DNA of 64,000 bases from VXNF01 sp964291305 (lineage in GTDB: Bacteria; Actinomycetota; Acidimicrobiia; Acidimicrobiales; CATQHL01), in NCBI GenBank assembly GCA_964291305.2, contig OZ219783.1:1984001-2048000 (forward strand), in the 5' to 3' direction. Both the position numbers and the translations under genes were made by a program. Below are positions 35,165 through 43,907 of the stretch, one piece after another; positions within the stretch are counted from its first letter, which is position 1, and each line of letters opens with the position of its first letter. The notes beneath the pieces were generated by a model, which saw nothing but the letters and a program-made list of their open reading frames with translations, ran no database searches and was not told where the DNA came from.

Positions 35165-37015
35165 GTGAGCCGCGTCTTCGCATCTGACCGCCCTTCGGCC
35201 GCTACAGGCTCAGCGGTAGAGGACAACGGCAGACCTTATGACGCTGACGATGTCGCCCATCTGCTCGCCGACCTTGACGAGGTGCAGCGCCTGGCGGTCA
35301 CCTCTACGGCTGCCCCGCTGTGCATCCGGGCTGGGCCAGGCAGCGGCAAGACGAGGATCCTGACCCGGCGAATCGCCTACCGCATCGCCACCACCGACTG
35401 CGAGGCTCGCTTTTCGGTGGCGGTGACCTTCACCCGGCGAGCCGCCGCCGAACTACGAGATCGCCTGACTGAACTGGGAATCCGCGACCGGGTAGCCGTA
35501 GGCACGTTCCATGGCTTGGCAGCCCGCCAACTCCGCCGGCACGCCAACGACGACGGCCGAACGGTCCCCGACATCCTCGCCAACCCCTTGCGGTTGCTTG
35601 ACGATCTGCTGCGCGCGGGCGAATCTCCAACTGCAGTACGTAACGAGCTGGACTGGTGCGCCGCACAGAGTCTGCGCCCCGCCGACTACCCCGAAGCAGC
35701 CGCAGCCGCCGGCCGCCATACGCCGCTGGCTCCTGGCCGCCTCCTCCAACTACTCACCGCCTACGAGCGCAAGAAGCAACGCCTCGGTCTCGTGGACTTT
35801 GGCGACCTGCTGCGGCTGGCGGCGGAGCGGCTAGAACGCGATAGCGCCGTGGCCGAGGCCTGGCGCTGGGGACGCCGACACTTTTTTGTGGACGAGCTGC
35901 AAGACCTAAATCCCGCTCAGTTCCGTCTGCTGCGGGCCTGGATCGGCGACCGCTCCGATCTGTGCGCTGTTGGCGATCCCGATCAAGCCATTTTCGGCTG
36001 GAGCGGTGCCGATCCAGGCATCTTGGATGACTTTGCCAGGCTTTTTGCCGGTGCCACCATCTTAGACCTGAGCCGGAACTACCGCTGCAGCCCGGGGATT
36101 GTCGCCCTGTCGAGCTTGCTGCGTGACGATGGGAAGCCGAATACAGGTGACTCCCAGGTCCGAGGGGCCACCGATGACCCGTACGGCAATCCCGCTCCCC
36201 TAATCGTAAAGTACGCCAGTGCCGCTGCTGAGTCGGCGGGAATAGCCGAGGCGGTGCGCAGCGCCCGGGTGCCGGGGGACCGCTGGTTAGATCAAGCGGT
36301 ACTCGTGCGGACCCGCCGGCAGGTTGCCGAGTTGACCGCCGCGCTGGAAGCTGCCGGGGTGCCAGTCCGCGTCGGCGACCCTGACGCCGAGACAGACCCC
36401 ACCGAAGCCGACGCCGTCTGCGTATCTACCATGCACGCCGCTAAAGGGCTGGAGTGGCCAATAGTGCACGTAGCCGGGCTCGAGGAAGGGCTTGTGCCTG
36501 TCGCCGGTGCCGAGCGGGGCGGATCTCTGGACGAGGAGCGCCGCCTGCTTTACGTGGCTCTTACACGAGCTCGCCGCCAAATACGGCTCAGTTGGGCTCA
36601 GCAGCGGGATATCCCCAACCAGCCCGTCGAGCGCAGGCCCAGCCGCTGGCTGGCCACGCTGGCCGAGGTCGCCGGCACCGGCACACCTGCCAGCCCAAGC
36701 AGGCCAGCTGCACGCCCAGCCGGCCTACCCCCGCCGTCCATGAGTTCGGTGGCCGAGCCGCTCTTGGCAGCCCTTTTGGTGTGGCGAGAACAGGTTGCGC
36801 GGGCGGCACGTATCGTCCCTCGGGCAGTACTGAGCGATCAGGATCTAGCCACCATCGCCGAAAGCCGGCCGGCCACAGTCACCGAGTTGAGCATCGTGGT
36901 TGGGCTTGGTGCCTCACGCCTAGACCGGTTCGGGCAACAAATCGTCGGTCTCGTCGCCAAGCACTGCCCCGTCAGCGTCGCTCCGGCAGATAATCCCGCC
37001 GACTTAGGCCCCTAG
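35165..37015 (+). CDS. UvrD/Rep-family DNA helicase with HRDC domain (UvrD2-like)
   Basis: A 616-residue superfamily 1A helicase. Walker A is AGPGSGKT (56-63), motif II FVDELQDLNPAQ, motif III GDPDQAIFGWSGA, and motif VI LYVALTRARR. The last 80 residues form an HRDC domain (LLAALLVWREQVARAA, then IVVGLGASRLDRFGQQI), the layout of mycobacterial UvrD2. The four-cysteine segment of mycobacterial UvrD2 is not evident. Start is GTG 35165. The gene is convergent with pyc. Confidence 0.9.
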   Translation: MSRVFASDRPSAATGSAVEDNGRPYDADDVAHLLADLDEVQRLAVTSTAAPLCIRAGPGSGKTRILTRRIAYRIATTDCEARFSVAVTFTRRAAAELRDRLTELGIRDRVAVGTFHGLAARQLRRHANDDGRTVPDILANPLRLLDDLLRAGESPTAVRNELDWCAAQSLRPADYPEAAAAAGRHTPLAPGRLLQLLTAYERKKQRLGLVDFGDLLRLAAERLERDSAVAEAWRWGRRHFFVDELQDLNPAQFRLLRAWIGDRSDLCAVGDPDQAIFGWSGADPGILDDFARLFAGATILDLSRNYRCSPGIVALSSLLRDDGKPNTGDSQVRGATDDPYGNPAPLIVKYASAAAESAGIAEAVRSARVPGDRWLDQAVLVRTRRQVAELTAALEAAGVPVRVGDPDAETDPTEADAVCVSTMHAAKGLEWPIVHVAGLEEGLVPVAGAERGGSLDEERRLLYVALTRARRQIRLSWAQQRDIPNQPVERRPSRWLATLAEVAGTGTPASPSRPAARPAGLPPPSMSSVAEPLLAALLVWREQVARAARIVPRAVLSDQDLATIAESRPATVTELSIVVGLGASRLDRFGQQIVGLVAKHCPVSVAPADNPADLGP

Positions 37016-37020
37016 CACTT

Positions 37021-37054
37021 CTAGTCCGTGGCGTCAGCTAATCCGTGGCGTCCG
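37021..37054. repeat. 17-bp tandem duplication including the pyc stop codon
   Basis: Units 37021-37037 and 37038-37054 differ at two bases. On the minus strand the first met encodes the last pyc codons plus TAG; the second repeats them, with another TAG, just after the gene. Confidence 0.88.
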
Positions 37055-40000
37055 TGGCCGTGGCGTCGGGAGCAGGGCCGCCGGGCACGATCTCCAACAG
37101 TAAGTCTCCTGCCTCCACCGCCGCCGAGCCCTCAATGCAGAGACGAGCTACCGTTCCACCCACCGGAGCCGTGACCCGGGTTTCCATCTTCATAGCCTCG
37201 ATCGTGGCGAGCGCCTGGCCCTTGATAACCACCTCGCCAGCGGACACGTAGGACTCAGCCACGCCACGGAACGGCGCCCCCACGTGGCCCGGCTCTGACG
37301 GGTCGGCCTGCTCGGCGCCAGCGGTCGGCAAGCCGGCGTCTCTTAGCCGGGCACTGATGGGGCGAAGCTCGCCGTTCAAACGAAAGATGACCGAACTGAA
37401 ACCAGACTCATCGGCCTCGCTGATGGCCTCAATGCCAACGCTGATCCGCTGCCCCGGTTCCAACTCCACCAGCACATCCCCGGCTCCCTCCTCCAGGCCA
37501 TACCAGAACTCCTTCGTGCCGAGCACCGACAGGTCACCGTGGCGGTCACGCATTGCCGCGTGAGAGCGGGCAGGTTCAGGGAACAGCAGCGCCGACAGCG
37601 CTTCACGGGCGTCGGCTGAATACAGCTGCTGCTCAGCGGCGGCGCTTAGCTCGGGCGGCGGAGGAGCCTCGGGCCGGCCGGCCAGCGCGGCGCTCCGGAA
37701 TGGCTCGGGGAAGCCCCCCGGCGGCACTCCCAGGGAGCCCTGCAGGAACGACACCACCGAGGCAGGCAGATCTATCTCGTCGGGATTCTCCGCTAGCTGG
37801 CGCGGTGTTGTGCCGGTGGACACCAGGTGCAACGCCAGATCGCCGACAACTTTCGAGCTAGGCGTCACCTTCGGAGGTCGTCCCAAGATCTGATTGCAAG
37901 CTGCATACAGTTCGGCCACCTCCTCAAAGCGTTCGGCCAACCCGAGCGCCGAGGCCTGGAATCGCAGGTTGGAGAGTTGCCCGCCGGGGATCTCGTGATG
38001 GTACACAGCGTTGGTCGGCGACAGCAGGCCCGCCTCGAACGGGGCGTTGAGACGCCGCACAACCTCCCAGTAGGGCTCCAAACGACTAATCTCTGCTGCC
38101 GACAGCCCGGTCTGGCGCGACCCGCCATCGGTCAACGCCACGATGGCCCCTAAGGAGGGCTGGCTGGTCATCCCCGACAACGACGGAATAGCCCCGTCGA
38201 TGGCGTCCACACCGGCCTCTATAGCCGCTAAGTAAGTGCCGATCTGGCCCCCGGCGGTGTCGTGGGTGTGCAGGTGCACCGGGGCGTCGAAACGCTCCCG
38301 CAGAGCGCCCACCAACACCGACGCGGCCGGTGCCCGTAGCAGACCGGCCATGTCTTTTACCGCTAGCACATGAGAGCCAGCCTCCACCAGGCTTTCGGCC
38401 AAATGCAGGTAGTAGTCCAGCGTGTAGAGCCGCTCGTGGGGGTTAGCCAGGTCGCCGGAGTAGCACAGCGTGCCCTCCACCAGGCCGCCCACCTCCCGGG
38501 TGGCCCGAATAGCCGGCAGCATCTGACCCACATCGTTTAGCGCATCGAAAATCCGGAAAATGTCGATGCCGCCCCGACGGGCCTCGGCCACAAAGCGCTC
38601 ACAGACCAGGTCGGGGTAGGGGGAGTAGCCGACGGTGTTGCGCCCCCGCAAAAGCATCTGTAGGCCAACGTTTGGGGCCGCGGCGCTGATGCGTTCTAGG
38701 CGCTGCCACGGATCCTCGTGCAAAAACCGCAACGACACGTCAAACGTGGCGCCACCCCAGCACTCAAGGCTCAACAACTGCGGCATCGCCCGGGCGTGCT
38801 GACGGGCGCCGGCCACTAAGTCGATAGTGCGCACCCGTGTTGCCAGGATCGACTGGTGAGCATCGCGCAAAGTGGTGTCAGTGACTAGCACTTCGCTGCT
38901 ATCGCGCATCCAGCGGGCGAAACCCTCTGGGCCTAGTTCGGCCAGGCGCTGGCGGGATCCTGCTGGTGGCTTTCCTAACGGAAGCGGCGGCAGCTTCGTG
39001 GCGGGGTCTGGAATGTCTGGCACAGGACCCTGCGGGCGGTTCAGCGACACATCGGCTAGGTAAGTCAACAGCCGGGTTGCTCGGTCGGCGCTGCGGCTCT
39101 GGGTCGTGAGATGCGGCCGGTTGTCTACGAAATCGGTCGACACGGCGCTGGCGCAGTAGTCCTCGTCGTTGAGCACTGTGCGGATGAACGCCCGGTTCGT
39201 CGCCAGGCCCCGCACCCGCAGCTCGGCGACCGCCCGAACGGCCCGACGCCGGGCGGTATGGAAGTCCGGGCCCCGGCAGGTGACTTTGGCTAGCAACGAA
39301 TCGAAGTACGGGGTGACCTCAGCACCTACGTAGACGGCGTCGTCGATCCGCACCCCAGCTCCGCCCGGCGTGCGATACACCCGCACCCGCCCAGTGTCGG
39401 GCCGGAAGTCGTTTCGGGGATCCTCGGCAGTCACTCGGGTCTGGATGGCGTAACCGTCGGCAGTGATGCGCTCCTGACACAAACCCAGTTCCTTCAGCGG
39501 GGCACCGCCGGCTAGTCGCAGTTGAGCCGCCACGATGTCCACCCCGGTGATCTCCTCGGTGATCGTGTGCTCCACCTGAATACGGGGGTTCATCTCGATG
39601 AAGACGTAGCGACCCGACTGATCCAACAGGAACTCCACGGTGCCGGCGTTCGTGTAGCCGATAGAGCGGGCGAAGGTCACGGCATCGTTCAACAACCGCT
39701 GCCTAACTGTCTCGTCTAGGTCGCGGGCCGGGGCCGATTCGATGACCTTCTGGAAGCGTCGCTGCACCGAGCAGTCCCGCTCGAAGAGGTGCACGACGTC
39801 GCCGGTGTGGTCACCCAGCACCTGCACCTCGATGTGGCGGACGCTCGATAGGGCCTCCTCGAGGAATACCGCGTCATCGCCGAAAGCCGACTCTGCCTCG
39901 CGTCGGGCCGCCTGCACGGCCCCTGGTAGATCCTCGTCGTGCTCCACGCGTCGCATGCCCCGGCCGCCTCCGCCAGAAACCGCTTTCACAAACAGCGGGA

Positions 40001-40469
40001 AGCCGATTCCGGCCGCTAACCGGGTTTCCTCGGGGTCGCCGGTTACCGCTGGGGATTGGCGAAGCGTCGGCACGCCGGCCGCCTCAGCGGCGACGCGGGC
40101 TGCGATCTTCGAACCGGCCAGATCTAGCACTGCTGGCGTCGGGCCTACGAAGGTCAGCGAGGCCTCGGCGCAGGCTTGGGCCAGCGCGGCGCTCTCAGAC
40201 AAGAAGCCGTAACCGGGATGCACGGCGTCGGCCCCGCAGGCCAATGCCGCCTGCACGATGGTGTCGATGTCCAGGTAGGGGCGCAGCGGATTTTCCGGTG
40301 CCCCTATCTCATAGGACTCGTCGGCCTTGGAGCGGTGCAGGCTGCCAATGTCGGCCCGAGTGTGTACCGCGACAGTGGCGATACTCAACTCGGTGGCGGC
40401 GCGGAAGACACGGATGGCTATCTCGCCGCGGTTGGCGACAAGCAGCTTGCGGATAGGCGCTGCGGGCAT
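37038..40469 (-). CDS. pyc: Pyruvate carboxylase
   Basis: Biotin enzyme making oxaloacetate from pyruvate, bicarbonate and ATP. The 1143 residues hold the full set of domains: biotin carboxylase (1-about 450; LLVANRGEIAIRVFRAA, then GGGGRGMRRV), carboxyltransferase (about 535-810; TLRDAHQSILATRVR), PYC/OADA domain, and biotinyl domain with the target lysine in IEAMKMET near residue 1090. Length is normal. With pckG in the same window it forms the PEP-pyruvate-oxaloacetate node. The C-terminus ends in a Thr/Asp/Ala repeat (DATATDATD) tied to the tandem repeat at its stop. Confidence 0.97.
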   Translation of the reverse strand: MPAAPIRKLLVANRGEIAIRVFRAATELSIATVAVHTRADIGSLHRSKADESYEIGAPENPLRPYLDIDTIVQAALACGADAVHPGYGFLSESAALAQACAEASLTFVGPTPAVLDLAGSKIAARVAAEAAGVPTLRQSPAVTGDPEETRLAAGIGFPLFVKAVSGGGGRGMRRVEHDEDLPGAVQAARREAESAFGDDAVFLEEALSSVRHIEVQVLGDHTGDVVHLFERDCSVQRRFQKVIESAPARDLDETVRQRLLNDAVTFARSIGYTNAGTVEFLLDQSGRYVFIEMNPRIQVEHTITEEITGVDIVAAQLRLAGGAPLKELGLCQERITADGYAIQTRVTAEDPRNDFRPDTGRVRVYRTPGGAGVRIDDAVYVGAEVTPYFDSLLAKVTCRGPDFHTARRRAVRAVAELRVRGLATNRAFIRTVLNDEDYCASAVSTDFVDNRPHLTTQSRSADRATRLLTYLADVSLNRPQGPVPDIPDPATKLPPLPLGKPPAGSRQRLAELGPEGFARWMRDSSEVLVTDTTLRDAHQSILATRVRTIDLVAGARQHARAMPQLLSLECWGGATFDVSLRFLHEDPWQRLERISAAAPNVGLQMLLRGRNTVGYSPYPDLVCERFVAEARRGGIDIFRIFDALNDVGQMLPAIRATREVGGLVEGTLCYSGDLANPHERLYTLDYYLHLAESLVEAGSHVLAVKDMAGLLRAPAASVLVGALRERFDAPVHLHTHDTAGGQIGTYLAAIEAGVDAIDGAIPSLSGMTSQPSLGAIVALTDGGSRQTGLSAAEISRLEPYWEVVRRLNAPFEAGLLSPTNAVYHHEIPGGQLSNLRFQASALGLAERFEEVAELYAACNQILGRPPKVTPSSKVVGDLALHLVSTGTTPRQLAENPDEIDLPASVVSFLQGSLGVPPGGFPEPFRSAALAGRPEAPPPPELSAAAEQQLYSADAREALSALLFPEPARSHAAMRDRHGDLSVLGTKEFWYGLEEGAGDVLVELEPGQRISVGIEAISEADESGFSSVIFRLNGELRPISARLRDAGLPTAGAEQADPSEPGHVGAPFRGVAESYVSAGEVVIKGQALATIEAMKMETRVTAPVGGTVARLCIEGSAAVEAGDLLLEIVPGGPAPDATATDATD

Positions 40470-40527
40470 GGTGTTCAGAATCTTGACCCTACAGCGGCTG
40501 TCATACCGCTAAGCCATACTTAGTTGC

Positions 40528-41541
40528 ATGGTTGGCGCTGGGCCTGATGCTGGGCCTGAGGACTATGGGCCTGATGCTGGGCCTGACTATAGACCTAAGC
40601 TGGGACTGAACGCCGCCCAGCAGGCGATTATTGATCGATTGGGGCGGAAGCCTTCCGATTGCCCCACCTTCGAGGCCGGCCTGGGCGCCCGCCTGCGAGA
40701 TGAACTCCAGGATCAACTTGGCCGCGTGGCGGAGGCGCTCGGCCAGTCAACGTTGTACGTAAATAAGCACACGCTTACCAGGGTGTTCGGCTGTGAGGCG
40801 TCTTTCCTCCACGACGAGGAGCAGCCGTTCTCCTGGAACCCGCACATCGCCACCGGCTCAGTAGCCCATAAAGCCATCGAGTTGGGCATCAACTGGCACG
40901 CACCAGCAGCTCCCGCCTTACTCGTCGACAATGCCTTTGATTCGCTAATCGCCGCTGACACCCATTTAGCTGACTGGCTCTTTGGCTGCGGTGATTTGGA
41001 GCGGGCCGAGCTGCGCAGCCTCGCCGTAAGCCGAGTGACCACCTTCCAGGAAGGCTGGCCACCGCTGCCGCCCGAGTGGAAGCCCACGACCGAGCAACGC
41101 TGCCAGGTGGAACTCTGCGGCGGCAGCATCCAACTCAACAGCAAGACCGACCTCACGCTCGGCTCTCCGGAGGGACAGCGAGCCAGGAAGGTCATCGTGG
41201 ACCTAAAGGCCGGGCGCCGCCCAGCAACCCCCGTGCACCTGGAAGACCTGCGGTTCTACGCGCTGCTGGAGACCCTCAAGCTAGGCACCCCGCCGCGCAC
41301 TCTGGTGACTTACTACTTGGAGTCCGCCACCTTGGACATCGAGGAGGTAGACGAGACACTCCTGGAGGTAGCGCTGCACCGCGCCGTCGACGGCATACAG
41401 CGATATGCCAGCTTGTTGGGCCACCTGGGCCCACCGCCCGAACCAATCAAACGGCCGGGACCGCCGTGCCGCTGGTGCAACATCCTGGATGAATGCTCCG
41501 AGGGCCAGGAGTACCTAGACCAAGCCGACAACGACCGCTGA
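40528..41541 (+). CDS. PD-(D/E)XK nuclease of the RecB/Cas4-like Fe-S type
   Basis: A 337-residue protein. Residues 106-117 (GSVAHKAIELGI) give the leading histidine motif, SKTDLTLGS the catalytic Asp, and VIVDLKAGRR the D-x-K step, followed by a YALLE-type helix, as in RecB nucleases. A cysteine in FGCEASF (near 89) and three late cysteines (CRWCNILDEC) could bind a 4Fe-4S cluster as in AddB and Cas4. No Cas genes are near. The N-terminus has a twofold repeat (GPDAGPEDY, GPDAGPDY) from a tandem DNA duplication. It is likely a repair exonuclease; the role is inferred. Confidence 0.78.
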   Translation: MVGAGPDAGPEDYGPDAGPDYRPKLGLNAAQQAIIDRLGRKPSDCPTFEAGLGARLRDELQDQLGRVAEALGQSTLYVNKHTLTRVFGCEASFLHDEEQPFSWNPHIATGSVAHKAIELGINWHAPAAPALLVDNAFDSLIAADTHLADWLFGCGDLERAELRSLAVSRVTTFQEGWPPLPPEWKPTTEQRCQVELCGGSIQLNSKTDLTLGSPEGQRARKVIVDLKAGRRPATPVHLEDLRFYALLETLKLGTPPRTLVTYYLESATLDIEEVDETLLEVALHRAVDGIQRYASLLGHLGPPPEPIKRPGPPCRWCNILDECSEGQEYLDQADNDR

Positions 41542-41624
41542 CACCAACGACCCAGGCGCGTGACCGCTCTAGGCCAGAGCGAGGTCCGCTAAGTTGGTCT
41601 CGGCACCGATCGCTCGGAGGTGCA

Positions 41625-42464
41625 ATGGCGCGGCACACCAACTCATTCCCGGAACTGCAGCGCGACCTGCGCTTCATCCCTCTCGGCTGCGACGATCCGA
41701 AGGTGCTGACCCCCACCCAGATCGACCGATACAACGCCGACGGATTCCTGTCCCCTATCGACATCTTCTCCACCAACGAGATCGCCGCTATCAGGACCTA
41801 CATCGACGACCTTGTGGGCAAAGCCCTAGACGCCGGCTGGGGCAACTACGAAGTGGTCAACTGGCACAAGACGTGCCGGGGAATCTGGGACATCGTGACC
41901 GAGCCCCGCATCGTTGACGTGGTTGCTGACCTGCTAGGCGACTCAGTGGTGCTACGTCACAGCCACCTGTTCGCCAAGCTGCCCGGCGACCCTAAGCGGA
42001 TCAGCTGGCACCAGGACGCCTCTTACTGGCCACTTACCCCCAGTCGGGTGGTGTCGGCCTGGCTGGCTATAGACGATGTGGACGTAGACAACTCAGCCAT
42101 GCGGGTGATTCCCGGTTCGCATCATTATGCCCAGTTGGCCTTCCACGACAGCAGCCAGGACGAACAAAACGTCTTATCCCAAACGGTGCGCGACGCCGAG
42201 GCGTGGGGAAGCCCGCCGGTATCCCTAGAGCTGAAGGCCGGTCAGATCTCCCTGCACAGCGACTGGATTTTGCACGGCTCGGAGCCCAACAACTCCAAAC
42301 GTCGCCGCTGCGGCCTGGCGATGCGCTATCTCTCAGCTGACGTACACGCCTACGACGGCTGGAACGCCAACTCAGTTTGGTGCCGCGGCGAGGACCCTAG
42401 ACGCCACTGGGCCAACCACCCCCGGCCTAGCGATGATCTGATTCCCACAGGCCCGCATGTCTAG
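41625..42464 (+). CDS. Phytanoyl-CoA dioxygenase (PhyH) family protein
   Basis: A 279-residue Fe(II)/2-oxoglutarate dioxygenase. ATG 41625 is preceded by GGAGG (41616-41620). The iron ligands are likely the H and D of SWHQDASYW and the distal H in DWILHGSEPN, with a following Arg. The substrate is unknown. It is convergent with alaX, with a 23-base gap, and follows the nuclease gene by 83 bases. Confidence 0.88.
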   Translation: MARHTNSFPELQRDLRFIPLGCDDPKVLTPTQIDRYNADGFLSPIDIFSTNEIAAIRTYIDDLVGKALDAGWGNYEVVNWHKTCRGIWDIVTEPRIVDVVADLLGDSVVLRHSHLFAKLPGDPKRISWHQDASYWPLTPSRVVSAWLAIDDVDVDNSAMRVIPGSHHYAQLAFHDSSQDEQNVLSQTVRDAEAWGSPPVSLELKAGQISLHSDWILHGSEPNNSKRRRCGLAMRYLSADVHAYDGWNANSVWCRGEDPRRHWANHPRPSDDLIPTGPHV

Positions 42465-42487
42465 GCCCTAAGCCCCACTGCTGTCGT

Positions 42488-43219
42488 TTAGCTGTCGCTG
42501 AGGGCGATTCGTAGGCGTTTGTTGGCTTTGCCCTTTGATTCGGTCTTGGTGACTTCGAAGCGGCCTACTTCCCCGGTAGCGGCTACGTGCGTGCCGCCGT
42601 CGGCCTGTCGGTCTAGACCCACGATGTCCACCACCCGAATCTCGGTCACCGACTCTGGGATCAGGTTCACCTTGGTGCGGATCAGGTCCGCGTCAGCCAA
42701 CGCCTCAGCCCGCGGCAAGAATGACACCTCCACCGGTCGATTGGCGGCGATCTCGGCGTTTACCAACTCGGCCACCTCAGCACCGAAACCCTCAGGCAGT
42801 GGACCGAACTCGAAGTCCATCCGAGCCCGTAGCGGCTCCATGTTCCCCCCAGTCACCACGGCCCCCCAGCGGTTGTAGATCACCCCGCAGAGGATGTGCA
42901 GGGCCGTATGAGTCCGCATTAGGGCATAGCGCCGCTCCCAGTCCAACGTGCCGCGCACCCGAACCCCGACCGACGGGGAATCCCCCTCCAGCGTGTGCCA
43001 AACCACGGGGCCATGCCCCCGAACATCCACCACCACCGCCGAACCACCATCCCAGGTGAGGGTTCCCGTGTCATGCGGCTGTCCGCCTCCAGTGGCATAG
43101 AACGCTGTGGCATCCAGTGCTATCCGACCAGCTTCGTCGACTGCCACCACCGCTGCAGCGAAGTCTTGACACTGGGCGTCACGCAGATAGATGCGGTTAG
43201 TGTCGCTCGGGTCTGCCAT
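42488..43219 (-). CDS. alaX: Alanyl-tRNA editing protein AlaX-like
   Basis: A 243-residue trans-editing protein that deacylates mischarged tRNA-Ala. The zinc motif HTALH (in RTHTALHILCG, near residue 103) and the second element GGTHVAATGEVG near 210 match AlaRS editing domains. The N-terminal stretch ATAFYATGGGQPHDTGTL is the small glycine-rich beta-barrel domain of AlaX-M. It flanks the left side of the Ssp-type island. The 209-base gap after it (43220-43428) holds one short hairpin but no gene I can support. Confidence 0.9.
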   Translation of the reverse strand: MADPSDTNRIYLRDAQCQDFAAAVVAVDEAGRIALDATAFYATGGGQPHDTGTLTWDGGSAVVVDVRGHGPVVWHTLEGDSPSVGVRVRGTLDWERRYALMRTHTALHILCGVIYNRWGAVVTGGNMEPLRARMDFEFGPLPEGFGAEVAELVNAEIAANRPVEVSFLPRAEALADADLIRTKVNLIPESVTEIRVVDIVGLDRQADGGTHVAATGEVGRFEVTKTESKGKANKRLRIALSDS

Positions 43220-43428
43220 AGTAGCCCAGTCTCGCGCGCCGGTCCGGACGAAGCTACGACCCCGGTGCGCGGCGGCTGATCCGGAGGTAGTTCACTAACG
43301 GCACTGCCGAATATCTTCCTGAACAGCAGGTTCAGGCGAAAGAAGACACCTTCAAAGACAATCCAAAGTAATTTAGAGATAGCGAATGGCCGGTTAGCTC
43401 ACTCAGAATTCCTAGTCTTGCAGGTGAC

Positions 43429-43905
43429 TTATTCGCTATCAGCAGCTGAGAGCGACTTTACTAGGCTGCGAGTGAGGTTCTGAAGCGCTGGGAGATGTCC
43501 CGCTGTCATCATTTCTTTGACTAGAGGGATTCCCGCAGCCGCGTAGCCCTCGGCTATGTCCAAGACCTGCCTGGTGTCGCTCACCACGAATGGGTCCTTC
43601 GTGTGCGCTATGGCCAGCAGGAATAGGAACTCGATGGTGGCCAAGTCACGTTGAAATACGACACCGGTGATGAACTCATGTCGTTCAGTGGAGTCCACTG
43701 TCATAAATTGGCCTTGTGAGGCACCAACGGCGGCAGCGAAGAGCCAGAAATCGACGTAGCGCTTGAAGGGAGCTTCTTCGATATTTTTAGATTTTCCGTG
43801 AGCCGAGCCGAAGGTGGTGCTGTAGAGGTTTAGATCCTCATGGTAAGCTTTTGGAACGTGGACTGCTTGATTAGCAAACGGGTTGAAGTCTTGTGAGATC
43901 GCCAT
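43429..43905 (-). CDS. 158-aa hypothetical protein, last gene of the Ssp-type island
   Basis: I start it at ATG 43905, two bases after the stop of the SMC-like gene; a longer frame to 43941 overlaps that gene. The protein is largely helical (FKRYVDFWLFAAAVGASQG, then RDLATIEFLFLLAIAHTKD) with few charged patches. No family is recognised; size and position recall the small DndE-like partners of DndD in phosphorothioation loci, but I see no diagnostic motif. It is probably a subunit of the restriction module. Confidence 0.65.
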   Translation of the reverse strand: MAISQDFNPFANQAVHVPKAYHEDLNLYSTTFGSAHGKSKNIEEAPFKRYVDFWLFAAAVGASQGQFMTVDSTERHEFITGVVFQRDLATIEFLFLLAIAHTKDPFVVSDTRQVLDIAEGYAAAGIPLVKEMMTAGHLPALQNLTRSLVKSLSAADSE

Positions 43906-43907
43906 TC

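Noticed and set aside
43318..43336. Hairpin CCTGAAC-AGCAG-GTTCAGG downstream of the Ssp-type operon
   Set aside because: Stem of seven pairs with no T-run on the operon strand; not enough for a terminator call.
43429..43905. Direct assignment as DndE or a named SspF/G/H protein
   Set aside because: No diagnostic motif seen; position alone is not enough.
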